NCBI GenBank assembly: GCA_003013855.2
Contig: PVNU02003892.1
Span: 4,340,001-4,404,000 of the forward strand
Direction: 5' to 3'
Length of the DNA stretch: 64,000 bases
From: Liriodendron chinense
Taxonomy: Eukaryota; Streptophyta; Magnoliopsida; Magnoliales; Magnoliaceae
A model generated the notes under the pieces. It was not told the origin of the DNA. It did no database searches and was given only the letters and a program-made list of their open reading frames with translations. A program made the translations under genes and the position numbers. Positions 57,035 to 64,000 of this stretch are shown here, piece after piece; position 1 is the first letter of the stretch, and every line of letters begins with the position of its first letter.

Positions 57035-57252
57035 GTTTGACTTTTTTGGAATTTTTTTGACTGGCTTTTTTCTGGTGGGTTTTTCAGGGTGATGTTTAGG
57101 ACTGGGTTGACTGGGTTCAGGCTTGAACTGGGCTATGTAATGGGACTTACAAGGGTGAGTTTGGCTGAGTTTGAACTTGGGGTTTGGGGGTATGGTCCTC
57201 CATTCAACCAGCTATCTCTACCAACATTGTAGCCGAAGGTGGGGTGTCTACA

Positions 57253-58630
57253 AGTTTCCTTACTAATCTTAAATCCTCTGTGTATGTGGCTTGCATTGGA
57301 AAGGAATGACTCTAGTTAGATTTGAAACTGCTAGCTTCTCGGATCTTCTTCTCGTAATCGGTTCCTCTACAAAAATCTTCATACCCACTAAATGGATTCG
57401 GGATCAGGCCCAAGAACATCAAGATTCCTCTACTGAAGACAATCAGACCATTGTCCGAGGATTTTAATGGTTAATCACAGACGTCAAATCGATCATGGTC
57501 ACTCATCTGGTGGCCTACTTCCTCCACTTTGAGGTGTTGGACGATTCAGATCAAACCACCTCCTACATTTATCTTATTCTTCGATGGTTTGAAATGCTGG
57601 AGGGATTTAATACCTGATACTAATCTATTATCGAAGATGGACCAAATTAGATCTAATTCTCTCATTCTTTTTATTATAATTGAACCACGACCGTGGGATA
57701 GGATCATTAGATGGGACATCTGGGTGATCTCTTTATCTCTTCTAGTTGCTATGATGGAGGCCTGGATCTACCCAATATTAATCTATTATCGGACAGATAT
57801 CCTTCATCGCTATTCCAATCAATGAATGGCTTAGGACCCAACTTGACTAATGTGTTTATTTCTCCTGATTTGGGTCCAAACCATGGCTAGGTTCGGTTAC
57901 ACATTGGGTTGATCCTTGGATATCTGGAGTCTTCTCAATCGCTACGTCCTCTCTAAACATCTCTGGGAAGATCTTTCATTTTGGAAAGATGTACTATGAA
58001 AGATGGCTTCGCCGAGTGTATCATAGCTAGATATATAATAAGATCTATTCTCTTCGTGGGTCTTTTCTAAGTGTGTTGGGTACGTCACCTTATTAATTGA
58101 CACAATAAATATGACAACGTGGCATTTGTCAATTCACCCTCCTAAAAAAGGGCGTCAGGGTGCTTGCATTCGCATTAATAACAAAATGCATAATGTCGAA
58201 GGAAGATCAACCGAAGATACTCTCCGACGAGAGTAAGATTTCTACAAGTAATAGCCACGGAGTGGCGACACATGGTGGCCTTTTATTGGTCCATGCCATA
58301 GTGTTGACAATGGGTGTAAACAATGTTAACTCAAGTTAAACTGAATTAATCATACATCACCAGGCGCCAAGTCACAACCCCAAGGTCAGATTGGTTGAAC
58401 AATCCTAACCTCTGATTGGTGGACACACATTTGTGGAAATTGGACTGTTGGATGTTTTTCATTTTCTAGACTTCCAATAAATGCTCATCAACCTAATAGT
58501 TAGATAATAAAAAAAAGCTCAACTTTTTATTATGATACATCCACAATGGGTACCACAATTTCAACAGTACGTTAGCTTAACTATTTGTATGATGCAGTTG
58601 CAGCTTCTAAGTGAATAAAAAGAAAATAGA
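57253..58630. other. Intergenic stretch
   Basis: No supported gene. The 98-codon frame at 57529-57825 matches nothing I recognise and is rich in Ile/Leu/Trp without domain signs. No repeat structure is evident. Confidence 0.35.
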
Positions 58631-58639
58631 ATGTGCAAC

Positions 58640-58917
58640 TTCTAAGTAATGTATATGTGCCTGCATATCATCTATCACACACTGCTAAGCGCATGGAAGT
58701 TTATGTCAGAAGAATCGCTCACTATCTACCATGGTTACTGTCACAAATCGAGAGCCTCATGGGTAGAACTGGAAGCGGATTGCGTGGTGTACCACACACC
58801 ACAAGGAGAATGTAGAATCGCACCGACGCACACCACAATGGGTACCAGAACCCATGACCTTAGTGTTGAAACTCTCGTGATTCTGCCACTAAGCTATGAG
58901 AACGGACCCAGCTCTTC
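58640..58917 (-). mobile_element. tRNA-derived SINE candidate
   Basis: On the minus strand the 5' part contains TAGCTTAGTGGCAGAA (58881-58896), close to a tRNA A box. GGGTTCTGGTACC (58841-58853) follows about 40 bp later and resembles a B box. Such a spaced pair is the internal RNA polymerase III promoter of SINEs. A non-tRNA body of about 190 bp follows. The 3' tail and target duplication are not clear. It is not a functional tRNA gene, since the cloverleaf stems do not pair properly. Confidence 0.45.
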
Positions 58918-58939
58918 TAGCTCCCCTTAGTAAAGGAAT

Positions 58940-59370
58940 GGCCTGAGTTTTGTTGCGTCCATTCATCATGGTGGGTCACCTGATGAATGGGTCCGATGGC
59001 ATATACACAAAATAGTAGACCCCATTCATCTGAAAGTTTCTATGCTGGGCGTCACCCTCCTCAAAGTTCACCATATATAGTTCACTTTGTTGTACCAGAC
59101 CTGAGTTCTGCATCATGATGTATTTTAGTGTCTAGGTCCATGACAATTGGGCGCATCTAACGGATGGGGTGGATGGCGTTCAAACATCTCGGTGGGCCCT
59201 AGAAAACTCGACCGTTATGGTACCTTCGATCCCTTCCCACACATGATCATTCCCTCACTTATTGGATCTGCCTCATTTTTGGTATCATGCCCTAAAATGA
59301 CCTTTCTAAATGGATGGACGGCGTGGATACAACACATACATCATGGTGGGGTCATTGCTACACCCGGCCT
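58940..59370. mobile_element. Fold-back MITE (GGGCCCACC family)
   Basis: The right part 'atggatggacggcgtggata', 'caacacatacatcatggtgggg' and the left part 'cattcatcatggtgggtcacc' match the family edges. Inner blocks 'ccctaaaatgacc' and 'ttggatctgcctcattttt' are also present. The left arm is decayed, so the limits are approximate. Confidence 0.45.
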
Positions 59371-59459
59371 AGCCAGCGTAGCTAACGGCCCCGCGGTTGT
59401 AGCAATTTTTTTTCTCAATTTGTGGCTTTTATGACCGTTGCATGTGTTTAGGGCTCTCA

Positions 59460-60040
59460 ATTGCAGGTAAGATCCGAGATCCGATCTGCTCCGAATCCGT
59501 ATAATGCGGATTTGGATCTTAAAATAGGTCCGATTAGTTAAATGGACCGGATTTGGATCTTTTGATCTTGAAATAGATCCAATTACTTAAATGGAGCAGA
59601 TTTGGATTCACAGGAACATATCTTGAGTTTGATCCCAATCCGATTAATATCCCACTCATTGTCACCTTACTGTATATGTTATATTTATGCTGGCCACCCA
59701 TTTTACAAATTATTTTAGGCCATGTACCAAAATTGAGACATGCCCCTCTTAGGTCGACCATACCACAGTAAATAGTGGGATTTGCATAATTTTTCTACTA
59801 AATTAAATATATTATATTATATATTTTATATTATATACTTTTAAGATTTGTAATGGAGGTGGATTCGGACCTAGATCCGACTCGAATCTAATAGTTATAT
59901 GGATTTTGGATCGGAAATGGATCTAGCAATTTATAAATGGATTGGATATGGATATCACATTTTGGATCGAGTTGGATCCGAATCTGTCTACAGATATACG
60001 GACTTGGAGCCGGATCCAACTGGATCCAACCCATTGAGAG
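59460..60040. repeat. Clusters of GGATC(C)GAATCC-like motifs
   Basis: Variants such as 'gatccgatctgctccgaatcc', 'ggaccggatttggatc' and 'gttggatccgaatctg' occur about a dozen times in two clusters, 59465-59640 and 59850-60030. It looks like a decayed short-unit array. No coding is seen. Confidence 0.5.
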
Positions 60041-61488
60041 TGCTACATGTGTTGTGAAGCCTGGGCGTATCTTTAAATCCCATGGGCCAGGCAAAATGAA
60101 TTCTCTTTTGAAAATGGACCACCTTAACCTGTCCATCACATGAACCTGAACAGACCCAATTCTCAACCAGGTCCGAAAGATGAGACGAACCCTACCCGAC
60201 TAGTTAAAATCAGGCTAGGGTCCATGGGGTACCTGTGGTCTGGGAATCCATTGACAGCCTAGCCCCTATTTTCCAGCGAAGGCGTCAAGTGGGAGTTATG
60301 TTGGCAATGGGCTGGACCACGGTTGGGCCAGTTGTGGCCCTAGCCCTAGCCCGCTGGGATGGTGTGCACTTTCAGTGCATGATGAGAACTAATCACCTAC
60401 AGGCAACGGCACTACAAGTTGTAGTGTCATACCATCTTTTCCACCAGGCCACCGTACCATGGTTAGGGTATCCCCCCATGAAGTTGGACACACCAGTGTT
60501 TTCATTTCTCTGGCCATATCCTAAGTCTTGGGCCGGGCATGTGTCCCACCTCATCAAGTGAACGATAGATGCATGTTGAGCAATGGACTTGTTATCAGTT
60601 TTCTAACCATCCAGCTCGTGGTCCATGGGTGACATAAATGGACCAGCTTGAGAAATTTCACCGGTGAGGACCACCCTATGAATGTCCTGGATTTGCTTTT
60701 GTCAAGGAATATCTGGCCACGGGTCTTTGATAGTTTCTCAGTTGAATGTAGACCGATGCTGTATCTCATCTAAGCCGTCTATTTGCAAGCAACATGAGAC
60801 TTGTGCTAATATCTGGTTGGATCTAAGGGACCAATGGTGTGGATCACTAGAAACATGGCACCCCACTTGTAAAAATTGAACAAGCCGAGTATAGTGCATA
60901 TCCTAAGGTGATGAGGACATGAACGCCATGATATTGATGGATGAGGCTGGTTTACTTTCCAATGAGGTTTGCATGAATTTGAGCGTGGGGCCCAAATATC
61001 ATCCACTCATAGACCCCCCATTAACAGACTATGCATTATGGTACACGCAATACACTTTATGGTCTGCAAAAGTATCTTTTGTGGCATTTTTCTTAAATTA
61101 TAATTTTTACTTTATTTTTGGACAAATTTTAGTTATATTCTGCTTCCTGCTTCGCTTATGTTTCACTTACGTAGATAATGGTAATTTAGTCTTTTTCATT
61201 TAAAATAAGATTATAGGATTCAGATTATAACATCCATCCCATAGTTATACTTGGATGTAAGGCCCAGATCAGTTTTAAGGCTTTTCTTTGTTTCCTTTCA
61301 AATAAAACTCAATAACAAAAAATTGTCCAACAGCTTTTGGGACATTTTCTTATCTTTTCGACAAGCCTTGGTTTACTGTTTGTGCAATTGCATATTTGCA
61401 TGTGTGAGGCGTATGATTCAAGCCATCAAAACTGCTAAGAGATTCGATAATTTGCTAGTTTTGCATATTTTTCCCCCTTCGTTTATGA
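60041..61488. other. Intergenic stretch before the second gypsy element
   Basis: Fold-back-family fragments occur near 60550-60700 and 60880-61020 ('gtggggcccaaatatcatcc'). No gene or RNA is recognised. Confidence 0.35.
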
Positions 61489-62172
61489 TGTAGAACGGGT
61501 CGCTGATTATTTCATGGCCCAGATGGAGCAAAAGAAGACCGGTCAGGGTCGAAAGTGATCCGGATCGTCAAGACTGTAAATCGGTCGTATCTCACAATCC
61601 GGAATGAGTTACGGGACGTATAATATATCAATTTGGGGTAGCTCGAGCTACTTTAGCCAACCAACCTGCTACGTCGGGTTGCCCAAGCCGGAATCGCGAG
61701 ATTCGACCGTATCGACGGTCATTAGGCTAGTTTATTTTCAGTTTTACTATTTATAGTAAGTTTTAATTCGATCATAACTTTGCATCTGTAGGGCTTTGGA
61801 GTTAGTGCCCAACATGAAAAGGGCTTAGAATATTTAGTAGAACAACGTGGTTGAGGCCGATTGATAACTTTCTATTTTTGGCCGAAAACCAAGAGTTCTA
61901 GAAGGATTGAACAACTTCTATAAATAGTAAGTTTACTATTTATAGTAAGTTGCGTTTTCTAGGAGTTTAAGTTGGAGTTGGATTCTGACACTTTACCTAG
62001 GGTTAGTTTCCTATTTATATGCATTGTAATTTCATTTTTTATTCATTCAATTATCAACAAATCAATTATTCAGAATTTATTTCCTTTTTTTTATCTTTTA
62101 TTTTTTCTCGTGGATTCGAGAAACACTCGGTTAGGGAGACGATGATCGACCTACCACGTGCTCCCTGCGTCA
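61489..62172 (+). repeat. 5' LTR of the second gypsy element
   Basis: The boundaries come from TG...CA and the adjoining primer site. A TATTTATATG box lies near 62011. The palindrome TTACTATTTATAGTAA-type sequence occurs near 61744 and again near 61929. Without the 3' LTR the start is inferred and could be off by a few bases. Confidence 0.65.
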
Positions 62173-62205
62173 TTGGTATCAGAGAGAGGTTTCTTCCTCA
62201 GGACG

Positions 62206-64000
62206 ATGACCTCTGATGAAGGGTTGGATTCTCATCCTAAGGACGATGCTCCAATGGACTATCTAACGGTGATAGCTTTCGAGGCAGCATTCGAAGCAGC
62301 ACGACAGGAGAACCGGTTGATCCTGCAAGGTATACAGGCGACCCTCGACCAGATTGCAACATCGCTAGCTCCTCTTCGAGCCCAAGGCGACCAACAACCA
62401 CCAACAGTTGTTATACGGGACAATCCTGTTGTCCGTAGAGCACCCCAGGTGGATAATCGTAGGGCTACACCGGACAATTCAGAACCAAGCGATGACAAGG
62501 TCGAAGACATTTTGGTACAACGACCTGCGCTAGGGAATGAGCGTGTGGAACAAGCAAAACGAGATTATCGGGGCAAAGCTGATCTTCCCAGCTTTAATGG
62601 CCTACTTCGAATAGAGGAGTTCTTCGACTGGCTGGCAGAGGTCGAACGATACTTCGACTATATGGAAGTGCCAGACGACAAGAAGGTAAAACTAATTGCA
62701 TATAAATTTAAATCCGGTGCTTTAGCATGGTGGGAAAACCTACAGGTTTTTCGCACCCGTCAGAATAAGATACCCATCCGAACCTGGCCTCGGATGAGAC
62801 AGCTTCTTAGAGCTCGATTCCTCCCTAGCGACTATGAACAAATTTTGTTCCAACAATATCAAAATTGTCGTCAGGGAAATCGAACCGTAGCCGAATATCT
62901 TGAAGAATTCCAGCGATTGGCTACACGGAATAATTTATCGGAATCAGAGGCACAGCAAGTATCACGATTCATTGGTGGGTTGCGATTTACAATCCAGGAT
63001 CAGGTCCAGATGCATCCAATCTGGACGTTGAGTGATGCCAACCAATTGGCCACCCGAGCAGAAACACAGTTGTCGCGGCCCCCTGCTCAACCCTATCCGG
63101 CAACACGGAATCCCATCGCCGGACCCACTCAAGATACAACGTTGGCCAAAGGCAAGGAGCCTATAGGAGGGCATCCTCAACCTCCTACGGTCACGAATCG
63201 GAACTGGGGAAGCGGTCCCTCAAGACCTCAACGTACAGCTCCCACTACAGCGAGTCCTAGCAGGATCCCCAACCCATATGGTCGGCCAAGGCCAGACCAT
63301 TGTCTCCGTTGTGGCCAACCAGGTCACTGGTCGAACGCTTGTCCCCAATGCCCTACAGCCCACTTAACTACGAACGAAGGTGGCGCGGAGGATGAAATAA
63401 CGGAAGGCAACCCTGAATTGGAACAGGCTGAAGAGGGGGACACAGAAGATGTAGATTGGCTAACTGAAGATCATGGGGAGTCGCTAGTAGTGAGACGACT
63501 ACTTTACGCTCCTAGGAAGGAAGTGCACCCACAACGACATAATATCTTCACAAAGTGCACCGTGCAGGGCAAAATCTGTGATGTAATCATAGATAGTGGG
63601 AGTAGCGAAAATATCATCTCAAAGATTATGGTGGATAAGTTACATCTGCCTATGACGAAGCACCCTACCCCTTACTTGATCGGTTAGATCAAGAAGGTGA
63701 ACGAGACAAAGGTAACTCATCAATGCATAATCTCGTTTTCCATTAGTAAAAGTTATAAGGACGAGGTCCTCTGTGATGTGGTTGACATGGAAGCCTCCCA
63801 CATGTTACTCGGGCAGCCATGGCAATCGGATCGAGATGTGACATACGGTGGACGAAAAAACATATACATGTTCACCAAGGATGGTCAAAAAATTGTTTTG
63901 GCTCCTATGACACCAGAGAAACACCCCGAAGCTTCTAAAGTGGAGGGGAACTCTCTCCTTACCATTCGCGAGTTTGTTAAGGAATCAAAGGAAACGGGCG
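62206..64000 (+). pseudogene. Gypsy gag-protease polyprotein with one in-frame stop, incomplete
   Basis: The first ATG in frame is 62206 (MTSDEGLDSHPKDD). Retrotrans_gag follows ('FFDWLAEVERYFDYMEVPDD', 'SGALAWWENLQ', 'ARFLPSDYEQILFQQYQNCR'). A perfect CCHC knuckle 'CLRCGQPGHWSNAC' lies at about 63301-63342, then the aspartic protease 'VIIDSGSSENIIS'. A TAG at 63685-63687 interrupts where relatives have Trp. The frame continues after it as 'IKKVNETKVTHQC' to the window edge, so only one base change breaks the visible part. Confidence 0.9.

Larger units (their letters stand above)
55934..57252 (-). mobile_element. Minus-strand LTR with adjacent primer-site-like sequence
   Basis: On the minus strand the unit begins TGTAGACACCCCACC at 57252, a common plant gypsy LTR start. 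It has a TATAAATA box at 56787-56794 and runs to about 55946. TGGCGACTCTGG (55934-55945) follows, resembling the tRNA-Arg-type primer site of Tat/Ogre-like elements. The LTR would be about 1.3 kb. I see no partner LTR or coding region, so it is a truncated or solo copy. It contains a 149-bp tandem duplication and a 13-bp minisatellite. Confidence 0.5.
61489..64000 (+). mobile_element. Second Ty3/gypsy element, 5' part (runs off the window)
   Basis: The 5' LTR is 61489-62172 (TGTAGAACGG...TGCGTCA, 684 bp). A tRNA-Met-type primer site TGGTATCAGAGA (62174-62185) follows, then gag and the protease start. Gag and protease resemble chromovirus-type Ty3/gypsy ('DSGSSENIIS', 'MLLGQPWQSDRDV'). RT and integrase would lie beyond 64000. 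It is unrelated to the gypsy element at 17-28 kb. Confidence 0.85.

Noticed and set aside
57529..57825. 98-codon plus-strand frame
   Set aside because: No recognisable domain, no splice or promoter context, and hydrophobic composition of the kind random AT-rich DNA gives.
58840..58917. Functional tRNA gene
   Set aside because: A- and B-box-like segments are present, but acceptor and anticodon stems do not pair, so a SINE head is the better reading.

Overview
This window is nuclear DNA of a flowering plant and is mostly transposable elements. The evidence is plant-type Ty1/copia and Ty3/gypsy LTR retrotransposons with tRNA-Met-type primer sites, a CACTA transposon, plant introns, a berberine-bridge-enzyme-like oxidase, a CYP72-clan P450 relic, and fragments of cytosolic GAPDH, an ER-type Ca-ATPase and a KIN-12 kinesin. 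Fold-back repeats whose ends read GGGCCCACC recur throughout. I associate that family with magnoliid-type genomes, but the taxon is a weak guess.

Layout: 1-3.5 kb is gene-free, with two GA microsatellites and the right end of a CACTA-type element. 3.5-11.1 kb is a decayed minus-strand Ty1/copia element with two LTRs. 12.3-15.7 kb is a DNA transposon with long inverted ends and an 8-bp target duplication. It carries a 2-kb, roughly 100-copy, 20-bp minisatellite. 15.7-17.4 kb holds a fold-back element and an AT-rich TTTTGAAAA array. 17.375-27.890 kb is a young, complete Ty3/gypsy element: 875-bp LTRs differing at about 3 sites, a perfect CATAG target duplication, gag-protease, pol, and a three-exon antisense gene encoding about 675 residues. 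28-34.5 kb is a graveyard of non-LTR RNase H relics, a solo LTR of the same family as the first copia element, fold-back MITEs and a 5'- and 3'-truncated P450.

35.07-48.56 kb is an old Tnt1-like copia element opened by two nested insertions. One is a 1.5-kb unit in gag with a CTTTG duplication. The other is a 6.7-kb CACTA transposon between reverse transcriptase and RNase H, with a TAT duplication. The CACTA element has no recognisable transposase but carries exon-intron pieces of at least three unrelated host genes, so it is a gene-capturing (Pack-type) element. Removing both insertions leaves about 5.25 kb, a normal size for this copia type.

49.3-50.9 kb holds the only host gene that looks intact: a single-exon, minus-strand BBE-like FAD oxidase with a TATA box 70 bp before its start codon. 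51-61.5 kb is intergenic, with a CACTA-like end, a minus-strand LTR containing a 13-bp minisatellite, a tRNA-derived SINE and more fold-back elements. From 61.49 kb a second Ty3/gypsy element (5' LTR, gag, protease start) runs off the window edge.

The most noteworthy structures are the gene-capturing CACTA element nested in copia, the minisatellite-carrying long-TIR transposon, and the spliced antisense gene in the young gypsy element. Family names rest on motifs read by eye; no database search was run.
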